Notes: generated from the letters alone by a model not told the origin. Positions 49,601 through 61,420 are shown, counted from the stretch's first letter. The stretch is 64,000 nucleotides of DNA from Diphasiastrum complanatum (GCA_029204225.1 CM055110.1:38084195-38148194); one strand, 5' to 3'. Translations and numbers: made by a program.

Positions 49601-50572
49601 ATCTTAAGTGGTGGTAACAATCTAGATATAGATGAAATCAAGATGGCACTCAAAAGAGAGTTTGAAATTCAAGATCTTGGTAAACTTCATTATATCTTAG
49701 GAATAGAGATTATTAGAACTTCTAAATCTACATTCATATGTCAAGAAAAGTATGTTAACTCTATTCTAAAAAGGTTTCATATGGAAGATTGTAAAGTTGT
49801 TTCTACTCCTATGGAATCAAATGTAAAGCTAACTACAAGAAGTAATGAAAGATCCTTCAAGGACATTACTCTCTATAGAAAGCTAATAGGATCTCTTATA
49901 TGGTTAACCATCACAAGACCTGATCTAAGCTTTGTGGTTGGTAAACTAAGTCAATTTATGCAAGATCCTAGTGAGGCTCATTGGAAGCTAGGAAAGAGAG
50001 TACTTAGATACATCTCGGGATCTAGAGATTTTGGCATCTTGTATGGAGGTACTACACCTAACCTTTGTGGATTTTCAGATTCAGATTTTGCAGGTGATCA
50101 AATGGATAGGAAGTCAACAAGTGCCTTTGCAATCTATCTTGGAGATGGAGTGGTCTCATGGCTATCAAAGGAGCAACCAACTATCTCTCTATCTTCCACC
50201 GAAGCCGAGTACAAGGCATTAACAACATGCACCAAGGAGATTCTTTGGATCAAGAGGATGTTATTGGATCTTCACTTGCTGGAACCAGAGAAGACTCCAA
50301 TCATACTTTGTGATAACCTTTCAGCCCAAAGCTTGGCAAGCAATCCTGTTTTTCATGCAAGGAGCAAGCACATTGAGATTGCTCACCATTTTGTGAGAGA
50401 TCAAGTCATTGCCAAAGAGGTGGAGCTTCAACATGTCTCTTCAAAGGAGTGTGTGGCTGATATCTTCACCAAACCATTGGGAAAGGACCTATATTTAATG
50501 CATAGATCTAATCTTGGAATGTGCTCAAAGACTATGTTGAAACTAGCATCCAATGTTGAAGAGGGAGTGTGA
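46619..50572 (+). CDS. Copia gag-pol polyprotein, intact (element F)
   Basis: A 1317-codon frame. Gag 1-250 ends with a KGKGKGKGK basic run (214-222) and the knuckle CFYCGIKGHFANEC (250-263). Protease has DSGASSH at 309-315; HKRLGHPN is at 442-449. Integrase triad: D506 (HSDIH), D568 (RSDNGGEY) and E604 (VAERKNR). RT has YVDD at 990-993. RNase H has FSDSDFAGDQ and SLSSTEAEYKA. All catalytic residues are intact and no stop or frameshift is seen. The frame runs through the purine tract and stops at a TGA formed by bases 3-5 of the 3' LTR. It differs strongly from element A outside the motifs, so it is a separate family. Probably competent. Confidence 0.96.
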   Translation: MASNGGIMLESSERLSSSNYSTWKVRMESLLELNELMDIVAEIEERPLTLQEKQRFDKKAKRALHIIKMNVTNELLKEVGKCQSASEAWNALKKLFESKSTSRVLTLRRQIFSSRQREGESAHAFILRVKSLSDDLACIDENIKDGEIVQVMLNGLLNEHANLVQSFAIQRVLPSVVDLQEILLAEEHRLQSKLDGASLQGGGEEAFFTKGKFKGKGKGKGKWSKGGNFDHDDHSSSSSSTKNNKSKFKCFYCGIKGHFANECYKKKREQGERQGNLTIDEEEHNTCESLVMTSSLLANIDDNDPWWIDSGASSHMTRHKEYFTSLLSYEGEGNIIYTANDGQCDIKGIGTIPISLSTNRKANLENVLYIPSITKNLLSVSQMIDKGLDVEFIGDACLISKCGSLIAQGRRHGKLFKLDACVISNHEGCMAREQLTNQEVWHKRLGHPNFKSLEVMAKKELVLGLPKSLVANNSVCEHCALSKSHRLAYSRSTSRSKEAFQLVHSDIHSSSTTSNGGAKMYATFIDDFSRYTWIYLLKSKDEVFAAFVKFKNEMENQFNTKIKCLRSDNGGEYTSNRFKDFCIAHGIKREMSSPRTPQQNGVAERKNRTLCECAKAMRLHANLAKSFWGEALACANYLCNRWTSASLDGKTPHEVLYGRRPSVKHCRIFGCTCFVNITLDDRTKEDPSSKKGVFVGYSEVSKAYKVYIPSTKKVVISRDVIFHEENVSNVVDVDVDVPTNHHDVQDVLDEDGDATPKQTSRKTQRQRAKPSRLTYDEKGKQVVDNSNFAFLTSFDEPTCVGEAIQKKEWIQAMDHEHQALIKSNTWRLVKLPKDKKAIGCKWIFKIKTNQDGSINKYKARLVAKGYAQEYGIDYDETFAPVAKMVTIRILISLATLYDWDMWQMDVTNAFLNGDLEEDIYMEQPEGYVSHDEPNHVCYLQKSLYGLKQAPRSWYAKLNSFLLSQNFVMSEYDHSLYFRLNENDITLLLIYVDDIILSGGNNLDIDEIKMALKREFEIQDLGKLHYILGIEIIRTSKSTFICQEKYVNSILKRFHMEDCKVVSTPMESNVKLTTRSNERSFKDITLYRKLIGSLIWLTITRPDLSFVVGKLSQFMQDPSEAHWKLGKRVLRYISGSRDFGILYGGTTPNLCGFSDSDFAGDQMDRKSTSAFAIYLGDGVVSWLSKEQPTISLSSTEAEYKALTTCTKEILWIKRMLLDLHLLEPEKTPIILCDNLSAQSLASNPVFHARSKHIEIAHHFVRDQVIAKEVELQHVSSKECVADIFTKPLGKDLYLMHRSNLGMCSKTMLKLASNVEEGV
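50558..50567 (+). other. Polypurine tract of element F
   Basis: GAAGAGGGAG directly precedes the 3' LTR and is also the coding sequence for the last residues of pol. Confidence 0.88.
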
Positions 50573-51222
50573 AAATTGTCAACATTTCCTAGCTAGTTTG
50601 AGGCCTAAATTGGCTAAAATTGTAAATAGTTTTGGTTCTGGAGTTTCACACGTGTGAACCAGGCCACAATGTTTTTATTTACTGTATTTTTTCAGTATGA
50701 TGAAGTGTCAAACTTCATACCCTTCAAAATGAGAACATTTTGATGTATTTTGGTCATATAAGCCATTTTTAGCTATTTTTCCTATATAGGGAATATCTAG
50801 GGTCAAGTACCTTCTAGAGAGAGGAGAGAGAGTCATCTTCCTCATCCATAAATAGTAGGGAAGTCGTGGAGAACAGGTTGGAGAAACCTTTTGTATGCTT
50901 CATTGAGATCAATAGATCATTGTCATTGTTTCTTCCTCCATTGAGAGCATTGTTGTGTGTATTGTCTTCAAGCTATTGTGTATGATCTTAGGTGCTTTCC
51001 AAAAGTGATAGGCTGATGTATTATGGACTGTATAATGCTATTTTGGGCCGCACTTGATGTTTATGGAAGTTTCCATTTGTGATAAATGCTTTTTGATCAA
51101 GTTCTTTGCATTCTAGGTAGCATAGAATGTGTTGCCAATTCCTAGCTTATGTAGTTTGGAGTGCAAGCATTCAAGCCAATGATCTTGGAGTTTAGATCCA
51201 CTTAGGATCTGTATTTTTCACA
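50568..51222 (+). mobile_element. 3' LTR of element F
   Basis: Same 655-bp length and ends as the 5' LTR; palindrome core at 50647-50656. Followed by the target duplication GTTGT at 51223-51227. Confidence 0.96.
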
Positions 51223-52075
51223 GTTGTATCAAGCTAGTTGATGAAACTAAGCTAGAGATCATGTTTTTATATGCCAATCTAGATATGCTCACTCTATGTT
51301 GAAAAAATTCCATATGGAAAATTCTAAGAGCATACATACTCCAATGGAGCAAATTGTAAAAGATCCTAATAAAGGTGATGAAAGATCCTTCGAGGACATC
51401 ACACTGTTTAGGAGTCTTGTAGGCTCCTTGATTTGGCTTACCATTACTAGGCCCGATTTAAGTTTTTGTGTGCACAAATTGAGTCAATTTATACAAGAGG
51501 AAGATGGCCAAGAGGATTCTAAGATATGTATCTTCATCTTGTGATTATGGTCTACTTTATAAAAGTGAAGATCTACCCACTGTTAGCTACTCGGATTCGG
51601 ATTTTTCAAGTGACAAGATGGATCAAAAGTCTATTAGTGCTTACAATATCTTTCTTGGAGGCAGTCAATATCTTGGCTTTCCAAAAAGCAAGAAACTATA
51701 TCTCTCTCTCTTCATGTGAGGCTGAGTACAAAGCAGTCACTACAACCACCAAAGAGGTGCTTTGGATCAAGAGATTATTATTGGAGCTAAACTGCATCAA
51801 GGAAGATGATCAAGTGTGATAATATCTCGGCCCAAGCTCTTGCCAATAATCCCATATTTCATGCAAAAAGCAAGCATATAGAAGTGGCACACAATTTTGT
51901 GAGAGAAAAGCTTATTGGAGGAGAAATATATTTGGATCATGTCAACTCGTCCTCTTGTATTGCCGATCTACTCACCAAGCCTTTGAGCAAAAGTGCTTTC
52001 ATCAAGCATAGATCTAATCTTGGAGTTATATCAAGATCAATGCTCAAATCTTCATAGATAATTTTTGAGGAGGAG
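51223..52075 (+). pseudogene. Copia element B, RT end and RNase H (second part)
   Basis: Continues the RT of element B after the insertion of F (51223-51227 is the second copy of the target duplication). A deletion and frameshift remove the region between YVDD-GSC and FICQSRYAHSMLKKF. Then ITRPDLSFCVHKLSQF, a deletion at EEDGQE, RNase H with YSDSDFSSDKMDQKS and SLSSCEAEYKAVTTTT, a frameshift near 51806 and the C-terminal ADLLTKPLSKS. It stops at 52057 and a purine tract TTTTGAGGAGGAG precedes the LTR. Confidence 0.9.
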
Positions 52076-52115
52076 TGTGAAGAATTGAAAAAGATTATCT
52101 ATGTTAGATATAGGA

Positions 52116-52227
52116 GTCTTATGTTTTTATATCAAGCATCGAGGTGTAGGATGTTGATAGGACCAAATTTGGTCTTATGTTTTTATATCAAGCATCTAGG
52201 TGTAGGATGTTGATAGGACCAAATTTG
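52116..52227. repeat. 56-bp tandem duplication in LTR of B
   Basis: Units 52116-52171 and 52172-52227 both begin GTCTTATGTTTTTATATC and differ by one base (GAGG versus TAGG). Confidence 0.95.
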
Positions 52228-52353
52228 GCATAGATGGCAAATTACCCATTTCCACTTGTAATGCCACTATTTAGCCAAAATAGAGTAAGAGGCTAAACTC
52301 GTGCCAATTAGAGTGTAGACAAGTGTAATACTTTCGTTTGATGAAATTGAAGA

Positions 52354-52475
52354 GGTCCAATAGGATTTAGAGGTGGAACCTTGAGGGGTCCAATAGACTT
52401 TGAGGTTTGCTTGAAAATGGTCCAATAGAATTTAGAGGTGAATGGATCAATGGTCCAATAGGATTAAGAGGTGGT
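52354..52475. repeat. Four-copy minisatellite, 32-33 bp period, in LTR of B
   Basis: GGTCCAATAG recurs at 52354, 52387, 52419 and 52452, mostly followed by a TTTAGAGGTG-like phrase. The regular spacing (33, 32, 33) within a probable U3 region resembles an enhancer-type repeat array. Confidence 0.85.
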
Positions 52476-52901
52476 TCCAATCATAGTTAATCATAGTGGT
52501 AGCTCGTGGATCTACTAGTATCATTGTACTTCTCATTTGGATCTAATTGATTTTGAGATTGAGTGGATTTTGTGAGTAATTGGTTTTCTAGCTTTCTCTC
52601 TCTAACCGAGAGCTCATGATGATTTTCTCTCTCTACTTGAGGAGAGCAGCTTGTTTTTACTTAGATTTTTTTTGGAACACTTCCCACACGTGTGAGTGAG
52701 AGTTGGAAGTGATTGAATGCATGTAGTAGTGTGTTTTTGCCATAGAATCAAAGATTGATCTTGAATCTCAATCTAGTCTTGATCTTGGTGCATCTACACA
52801 CCTTAGGAGATCACAAGTACATGTTGTGGACAGTCCACACGTGTGAAATCAACAATACAATTCTTTAGCCATTAGTATAGTTTTCATCTTAAATTTCCAC
52901 A

Positions 52902-53115
52902 GATGGTAATTGGCTCCATCAAGCTTGTCCATGATGGGACTGGCTTTCCCTTGGGAATCCATGTGGAAGAATAGTCTAGGTGATAGGAAAACTATCAGTG
53001 ACTTAAGTATGAAAATCTAGTATAAAATTATAGAACAAGAAGGCAATTACTCTATCGACTAGTAGAGTCTTGTAATGTGGAAGCTTATCAGGCTACAAAA
53101 ATAGCTCTGATACCA
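52902..53115 (-). other. Leader fragment and primer site of a minus-strand element E
   Basis: GCTCTGATACCA at 53104-53115 is a tRNA-iMet primer site in minus orientation, next to the LTR that starts at 53116. Only about 200 bp of leader remain before the junction with the LTR of B. Confidence 0.7.
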
Positions 53116-54237
53116 TGTTGGGAAGGAGGGTGTGTGAGGATGAGAGACGAAAATAGCTCAAAAGAACACGAAAATGAAGAGAACTCAAAACTCGAATGAG
53201 AAATGAACTTGAACGGAATGTGTTCGTGCGCAGTGGAATGAGCTATATTACTTCTTCCCTAAACATGACTACGCCTATCAGAAAACAAACAGAACGTTAG
53301 TGATAGAAATCACGGTCGTTTTGCCAAACATTAACAAAAACACCAGAAGAATAATTTGTTGCCAACAGCTAGGCAAATTATTAGTCGCAAATGATTCACG
53401 AAAGAGCTAGACTGAGCTCGACTGATAATCAATCGCAAATAATTCGCGAAAGGCAAGACAAAATATTAGTTGTCAACAACTAGACTAATAATTACTTGCT
53501 AAGCACAGATTACCAGATTGAACAACAAGAAAGCCAGACAGAATGAAAATAAGCATAGCAATATGACACTAATCTGAACATAGAATAAGAGAGCTGTTAT
53601 CAGATTGAGTACAGCGAAATGTACATGTCAACAATGCGGTAAAGCACAAGACAATAGCGGACGAAACCGCGTGCTCTACAAAGCTTAAACAATCTGTAAA
53701 TCAGGAATGAACCTGTTACTGACAAATAAAGAATCAATGCACTAGGGCATCTACTTCGTCTATCTCACAAAATTCTGATACATGCTCTATATTACACACT
53801 TATTCTCTCTTGATCCTCGTCGTTGTAATACGCAAATGGTATCCAACATATATACATCTTTTTACAGGTGTGCAGATGAAGAAAGTACAAAGTGGATATG
53901 TTGTCTGTAGGAGATCGTGGGTGGCTGCTATCGTTGTCAGATCCATTAGCACAGTTGCATGAGATAAGCATGAGAAGGCCGTGACGTCAGCTTTTGCTAA
54001 AATGAACGTTGGTGAAGTGTCTGTCACAAAACGCATGTGAAAACACAGTGTCGCGTTTCTTTCGTCTTTTCTTCGTCTATGAGGATTTACTTGTATATAT
54101 GTAAACAGTCGTGTTTTATTCGTCTGTCTTATTTTACATGTAAATATGCAGATTGTGTGACAATGTGAGTAAAAATGTAGCATGAATGAAGGCAGATTAA
54201 AATGGGATTTAGGAGAGTAGAGGAGATAAATCCAACA
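53116..54237 (-). mobile_element. 5' LTR of family E
   Basis: Plus-strand ends TGTTGGGAAGG and AAATCCAACA with inverted termini TGTTGG/CCAACA; 1122 bp. It shares long stretches with 55897-56698 (for example TGTACATGTCAAC against TATATAGGTCAAT contexts, and the TTTACAGGTGTG block), but is longer through extra internal sequence around 53300-53600. The coding part of this copy is missing. Confidence 0.75.
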
Positions 54238-55572
<1,335 letters not shown>

Positions 55573-55896
55573 GGTGGTGGTGGTGGGGGAGTGGGGGTGG
55601 GTGTTGATAACCTCTTGCTTTTTTAATCTAAAATTTAAATCCCTAAAAACTACATACTCCTCCCCCTTCGTCCTGTGTTAAGCCTAAAAAGTAAGCACAC
55701 ATGCCCCCTCCCATCAACCCTAAAGCTAAGCCCACCTTCTCGTCATAAAAACTACTCACCCTCCCTCCTTCTGTTAGAGCCCAGTTCCGGTTACCAAAGG
55801 GCTTGAGGCCTAGTGTTGGCAAGGGTCGGTGACCGACGAGGACATCTGTCCCAAGTTGGGACCAGTGCGTCATAAGCAGTGACCCGGTGTGGCCGT

Positions 55897-56698
55897 TGTT
55901 GGAAAGAGGAGTGTGAAGAAGATAACTATTGACACAAATATGAACGCAGAACAAAAAGAGTTGTAATCAGATTAAGTATAGTGAAATATATAGGTCAATT
56001 ATGCAGGTGAGCACAAAATAATAGCGGACGCAACTGTGTGCTTCACAAAGCTAATCACACAATTTGTAAAAGTGATAAATCTATTACTGACAATACATCT
56101 GGAAGAAAGAATCAATGTGCGAAAGCATCTACAATGTCTATCTCTGATTATCGATGATGTTTCATTCTAATGCCATCTTGAATACGCAGATGGTATTCAA
56201 TATATACATAATTTTTACAGGTGTGTAGATGAAGAAAGTACAAAAGTGGATGTGATGTCTGTGGGAGATCGTGGGTGGCTGATGTCGTTGTCAAATCTGA
56301 TTGCACAGTGCATGGGGTGAGCGTGAGAAGGCTGCGACATCAGCCTTCGCTGAAATTAACATTGATGAAAATGCGAAAAACGCGACACTCTGACAACTGC
56401 CTTAAAAACTGATTTACAAGGTACCTTCGCTTTTTCTATAAGGGCACCTTTAGCATTTGTAGAACAGTGTCGCCTTTTTCGCCTCTCACAAATCACGTGT
56501 AAAAACACAATGTCATCTTTTTTCGCCTTTTTTGCCTATGGAAATTTACTTGTATTTATGCAGACAATCTCGTTTTATTCGCCTGTCTTATTTTACATGT
56601 AAATATGCAGACTGTGCGACAACACAAGGAAAATACAGCAATATGAATGGAGGCAAATTAAAATAGAATTTAGGATAGTAAAGGAGATAAATCCAACA
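55897..56698 (-). mobile_element. 3' LTR of family E, second copy
   Basis: Plus-strand ends TGTTGGAAAGAGG and AAATCCAACA, 802 bp. The upper end is followed by CCCCCCCTTAATTTGG, i.e. a purine tract on the minus strand, so this is a 3' LTR of a minus-strand element whose body lay above 56699. Confidence 0.8.
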
Positions 56699-56830
56699 CC
56701 CCCCCTTAATTTGGATCCATGAATGCCTTGATCTTCAGACTAAGCAATGCACAAAACTTGTTGTGTGCATTAACACTTAATGTCTTCATGAAAATATCTG
56801 CAACCATGTCTTGCATTCTACAGTACATGA
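56699..56830 (-). pseudogene. C-terminus of Copia pol (family E)
   Basis: On the minus strand the frame reads MQDMVADIFMKTLSVNAHNK and continues FCALLSLKIKAF to a stop shortly before the G-rich purine tract. ADIFTKAL...HxKF is the usual end of Copia RNase H. The rest of the element is replaced by a plus-strand Copia fragment. Confidence 0.75.
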
Positions 56831-56835
56831 GTGGG

Positions 56836-57700
56836 AGCATTGCATAGTGAATTGTGTGTGCAAAAAAAAATGGCAAGCAATGCTAGACTTAATCATAAGA
56901 AATTCAATGGTCAAACCTTTGAGGTTTAGAAGCCAATGATAGAAGTTTTAAATTTAGCGCACAAGGAGCATTGCACCATTGTGTAAAGAAAAAGGTTTAT
57001 GACTATGATTGATGCAGACCAATTAAAGCTAGACAAGTTGCCAATGAGTATGATCAAATTGTGTCTTTTGAATGGCTAAGGATCTTTGGAATAAGCTAAG
57101 GTCTTTGTATAAAAAAAAGCCCCTATTAAATTAAAAAGTTGTTTCCCTTAAAGTAGTGATATTCTCTTATGATATGAAGTGTTGTTGTCATTGAATATTT
57201 GAATGTATTCAACATCATGGTAAACCAAATAGTCTCAATGTGTTTAAGAATGATGTGTGGGGTACGTTGTTGATACACGTAAATCATTTGCTTAATAGAG
57301 TCATTGCACAGTGAATCATGTGTGTATACAACATGGCAATAAATGTAAAAGTTGAAATTGAGACATTTAATAGTCAAAACTTCAAGTTTTAAAAACTAAA
57401 TATGCAAGATCTTCTAGTGGGCAAGGACCAGGATTGTTGTGTGACAAAATAAGGCCTACTATTATAAATGATGGAGATTGATGAAAGTTGGACAAGAAGG
57501 CAAGGAGTTTAATAGGATTCAAATATTTTGCTAACAAAAAGATTGTTTCTCCACAAGTAGTTGTATTCTCTTAGAATGATTGATGGAGATGTTGTCACTA
57601 AACATTTGAATGTGTTCAACATCATGGTAAGCCAACTACTCTCAATCGAGGTTAATATGTCTAAGGAAGATACATGTATTACCTAGTTGTAAGCTATACA
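56836..57700. repeat. Tandem duplication of a ~0.45-kb gag segment
   Basis: The segment starting near 56836 (GCATTGCATAGTGAATTGTG) is repeated from about 57300 (TCATTGCACAGTGAATCATG), and the phrase TTCAACATCATGGTAA occurs at about 57208 and 57626. Divergence between units is considerable, so the duplication is old. Confidence 0.7.
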
Positions 57701-58600
57701 ACAACTACTCTAAAGTATGATGAAATAGTTACTACCTTGCTATTGGAGAAAAATGAGATGGTAAATTTTGAGAATCAATAAAGATAGGAGCCCTTGTCAA
57801 GACGACACCAATATTGTTTCAAATATAGATTTTTGAAATATAGAAAAGGATCTAATCTCCGAAGAAGAAAGCAAGAAAATGTTGTCCTTGTAACAAGCTT
57901 GGACATTCGAAAGGGCAGTGTAAATCCAACAATGTCAACCGAGATAAAGTTATATGAAGGTTCTTCTTTTGGACAAGCAAGTAAATCCAATGATAACATT
58001 AGCATATGCATTCTTGGTGTCTCCTACTACATGTTCAAATCATGAGTCATGGTTGATTGACTCTAGTGCTTCACTTTATATGACAAGGCATGGTTGCCTG
58101 AATCAAAATGGTGATGTTGTCGTCTTAGGAGATGGCTACTTCGATAAAAAGATAGGACATGAGACATTCAATGAGATGTTTAGAGATGGAAGAGGTTTTC
58201 TTGTTGTTCTACATATTCTTGGACTAATTAGGAATTTATATGTGATTAAAATGGGTGACGTAGGAGTGGATGTAACAATCAACAAAGAAGGTTGTACGAT
58301 GGTTTGAGAGGCGTTAATGCTAGAAGTGCATACATAAGTGTTTGGACCAATTATGATGCATGAGACAAAATACCATGACGTAAACGAATGAAGAGCAAAC
58401 CTTGCAGTAGCATATCATGACATGCACATGGTACCAGTCAAAGACCACACAACACAAAAAGTGCAAAGAAGCATGTATGAGGAATTATACGCAATAAAAG
58501 GATACTTTTTTGCTACACATTGCAAATATATCCATGCTTTCAACCACTATGTAGTGACATCTAAGGAGACTCTTTGTAAATGGCATTGCCAAAGCAGTAT
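56836..58600 (+). pseudogene. Degenerate Copia gag and protease with duplicated gag segment
   Basis: Plus-strand pieces: KFNGQTFEVWK and LWNKLRSLY (56900-57110) and, after a repeat of the same region, TFNSQNFKF, DLLVGKDQ and HLNVFNIMVSQLLSIEV (57340-57660) are gag of a different Copia clade. A CCHC-like CPCNKLGHSKGQC lies near 57880, and a protease-like SWLIDSSASLYMTRHGCLN near 58050 with the catalytic DSGA altered to DSSA. Homology fades after 58310. Many stops and shifts. Confidence 0.75.
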
Positions 58601-60608
58601 ATGTTGAATATAAAGACGACTAGTTGTTTAGTATGTATGCATATATATATATATATATATATATCTCCATGCTTTCAACCAATGAAGCATTTGATACAAA
58701 TATGACTTTCATCTAGTTAGAATGTTTGGGTGGGCCCGTAGATTCAAAATAAGCATCCAAAATTTTGTGAAAAAATTAAATGATTTTATTGACATTGATT
58801 GTCTTAGAAGCAACGAATATGTAATTATTTTGAACTTTATTTTAGGACAATTGAGCTCTCCTACACGACAAGCTTGTAGAAGATTGTGAATCAGCTTGAT
58901 GCGCACATTTGAATTTCCTTCAAAGATAAAGACCATGCTTCTATGTTATAAACTAACTACATAGTAGCCCTCACCGTTTTATAAAGAGAAAAGAACATGC
59001 CGAATCTCAACCATTTTCCATTTTCCATTCTTTTAAAACATTAGACACCTTTAACTTTACTCACAAGTAACTTCACAAAGTGCGGCCTTTGCCTTTAAAA
59101 AACTTCTTTCCACAATTTGTTTGAGGAGGTGAGTGCATTAGCATATAGACGCACTAGGATGGTTTCAAACACAATGAGGACCCAAAACACTCTTGCCCCT
59201 AAGTGACAGCATTTGTGTCATGGATGCTTGCCAACACATGCTACAATATATACACTTATCTCCATGTAAGTGGTGGAGCCATGAGGGCACGCCCAACATA
59301 TATCAAAGCTTTATTCCTAATTTGGAATTGTAACCAAGTACTTGCCTCCAAAAAATGGCATGTGTGATAGCCTTGTCTCCAATAAATGTGTGGCATAAAA
59401 GGTGAGGGTCTTTCCTCTATTCTAAAACCACCCTTACTCTAGTTGCAACTCACTCCCTAAATATAGGGAGTAAAAGTAATACATTTTAAAAGATCTTCCA
59501 ACTAGCATTAGAAAGATTCTTAGCAAGTTGAAGCAACAATAGATGTGGCATCCCAGATCTAGGGTCAACACAACATTTCCTATTTCAAAAAATAAACCCA
59601 CCAAATTTTGCATGAAAGTTAAGAAATTGCATTCACAGGTTATCCGGATAAGAGTAGGGAAAGAGATAGAGCATAGTTTATTTACATAACTAGAGAATAT
59701 CTTTTATGTGCATTATATTATATTGGTACTCAATTAAGAAATTGCAGGTTATGGTAAATAAGAAAGAAGAAACATTACTAGGGAAAATCTTATATGTGCA
59801 TCACATTTGGAATGTTAGCACATGATTCACAATAAAATAGCTATGACAGCTTACTACTTGCAAGGAGAATTGCAAGTATCATCCATCACACCCAAGTGCG
59901 CACTTCAGAGTAGCTTTGCTTCCATTTCAAATCCAAGTTCAAACTGATTTGTAATCATGCAGAATAAAATTCTTTCATGAAGTTTAGCACAATCTCTTCA
60001 TGCAAAAACAGTGTCGGTGTTTTGTTACTTGTGATTAATTCATTGTTCAAATCTGCTGCTGATTGGGTACTAGTGACTGATTTTGGCATGCTTTATTCTC
60101 AAGGTGAAGAGGTCAAGAGGACATTTATATGTGCTTTTCTTAGGTAGCAAGATAGTGTTGAGATAAAAAGATCATGAGAATCAAGGCTGATTTTTCTACT
60201 CAAATGACATAAGATGAGAACGTTCTTCTTCACAAGTACTCTTCTGTTGACAACTCATGAACCTTAATTGCTGTATTTGAAAAGCAAGAAGACGCTTAGA
60301 GGGTAAGCTCATATGAGTTCAGATTTCAACCAGCCGGATCAATTTCCGCATATGATATACGTAATTTACAGCCCAAGATTTGTGAGCAATAACAAATGAC
60401 GTCCACTTCATCACTGTCGTTTGTAACAATGTTTAAGTACATATCTAAGGGATTTTGATCTATCCCATCGTTTCTGAACTTAATAAATCATAAAAAAATT
60501 TAAAAAATGATGGAAGAGGCCATAAAAACATGAAAGTGCCCCCAAGAACCTGGCCATGACATGATTGGCCATATACAATCGAACTTAGAAAACAGTTTGT
60601 CTTCATGA
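58601..60608. other. Unassigned DNA
   Basis: No gene recognised. A 22-bp (AT)n run lies near 58642-58664. The last few hundred bases are the likely 3' flank of the small gene at 60609-61064. Confidence 0.5.
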
Positions 60609-61064
60609 TCAGTATTTTTGAGCAGGACTGATGAAGGTCTCAAAAAAGTTCAGGCCATCAAACTGTGGAGCAAAACCAGGTGCATAATTCCCAACTCTAC
60701 TCGGAATCACGTGATTGCTGGCTTCCTGTGGTACCCTGGTAGAATTGAAGTTATGGCCATGATTCTGCGAAGATTCCTGCACCACTCACAAAGTTTAGAA
60801 CGTAAAATACGAACTCTCCTTGACGAAGGCAAAACACCTACGGCCTGATGAATTCAAAAGCAAGAAACGAGGTTCCGGACAAGGACAGCCGATCAAAACC
60901 AAAGGAAGTAAATCAAAAACTAAATATAAAAACAATCAAGAGAGAGGTACCTCGCAAGAGCAAAGGGATTCGGCATGTGAATGTGAAGCATGAGCAGCAT
61001 AACCGTAGACACAAGCTCCAACCGCAAGAGCTGCAGCAGCAATACGTGAAGTAACGCCTGCCAT
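60609..61064 (-). CDS. Small conserved-type plant protein, 93 residues, two exons
   Basis: Exon 1 is 61064-60951 (38 codons) and exon 2 is 60776-60609 (55 codons plus stop), joined in phase 0 across a 174-bp GT-AG intron (donor GAG/GTACCTC, acceptor GTGCAG/GAATC). The protein starts MAGVTSRIAAAALAVGACVY, a short hydrophobic N-terminal segment (about 7-24) that could be a membrane anchor or organelle-targeting peptide, followed by a His/Ser-rich stretch and a polar region. The C-terminal end contains FAPQFDGLNFFET, which resembles the conserved tail (PKFDGLRFIET type) of small uncharacterised plant proteins as I remember them. Clean splice sites, frame continuity and the protein-like composition support a real gene. 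Function unknown. Confidence 0.75.
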
Positions 61065-61420
61065 ATTATATAAAAGCCTCCCAGAATATGGGTTTGCTTG
61101 AGCTTGTTTGAGGCGATCCAAGAGCACAATTTCCCACAAATTGCAGCAGAAAATGCTTCCGAATCTGATCAAATCACAGATTCTGCTGTAACAGAAAAGA
61201 ATGGGCAGAGATCAAAATTTGAGAGAAGATTTATGGAGCAAAGACGATCGTCGAAGCCTGAAAGGCAGAAGAGAAGCGAGAAAACAAGAGAAAATCAGAG
61301 GAGATGGATTTATAAGGCAGGCTTCCATAGCCGGAGTCGTAAGCCCACGGGAAGGTATCGGCGCGCTACCGTTAGATGCATCCCAGGGCATACAGATTTT
61401 GCCACGTTTTAAAAATTAGA
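61065..61420 (-). promoter_or_regulatory. Probable 5' leader and promoter of the small gene
   Basis: GC-richer than the surrounding DNA and directly upstream of the ATG at 61064. The frames visible here on both strands overlap each other and have no known domain, so I regard them as chance. No TATA box could be placed with confidence. Confidence 0.4.

Larger units (their letters stand above)
44792..51222 (+). mobile_element. Complete Copia element F
   Basis: Two 655-bp LTRs, perfect 5-bp target duplication (GTTGT), primer site, long leader, one uninterrupted gag-pol frame and purine tract. I saw two substitutions between the LTRs (C/A near 44959 versus 50735, A/G near 45088 versus 50865), so insertion is recent. 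It is nested in the RT gene of element B. Confidence 0.97.
52076..52901 (+). mobile_element. 3' LTR of element B
   Basis: Starts TGTGAAGAATTG after a purine tract; the end is placed at TTTCCACA (52901) because it closes with CA and DNA of another element follows. It contains a 56-bp tandem duplication, a four-copy minisatellite and two CACACGTGTG palindromes (52685, 52836). Confidence 0.75.

Noticed and set aside
55643-55954. 103-codon minus-strand frame
   Set aside because: Spans the border of a family-E LTR and low-complexity DNA; no domain and no splice or start context.
61098-61412. Arg/Lys-rich 104-codon plus-strand frame
   Set aside because: Overlaps the probable promoter and leader of the minus-strand small gene and other frames; composition reflects GA-rich leader DNA, no domain.
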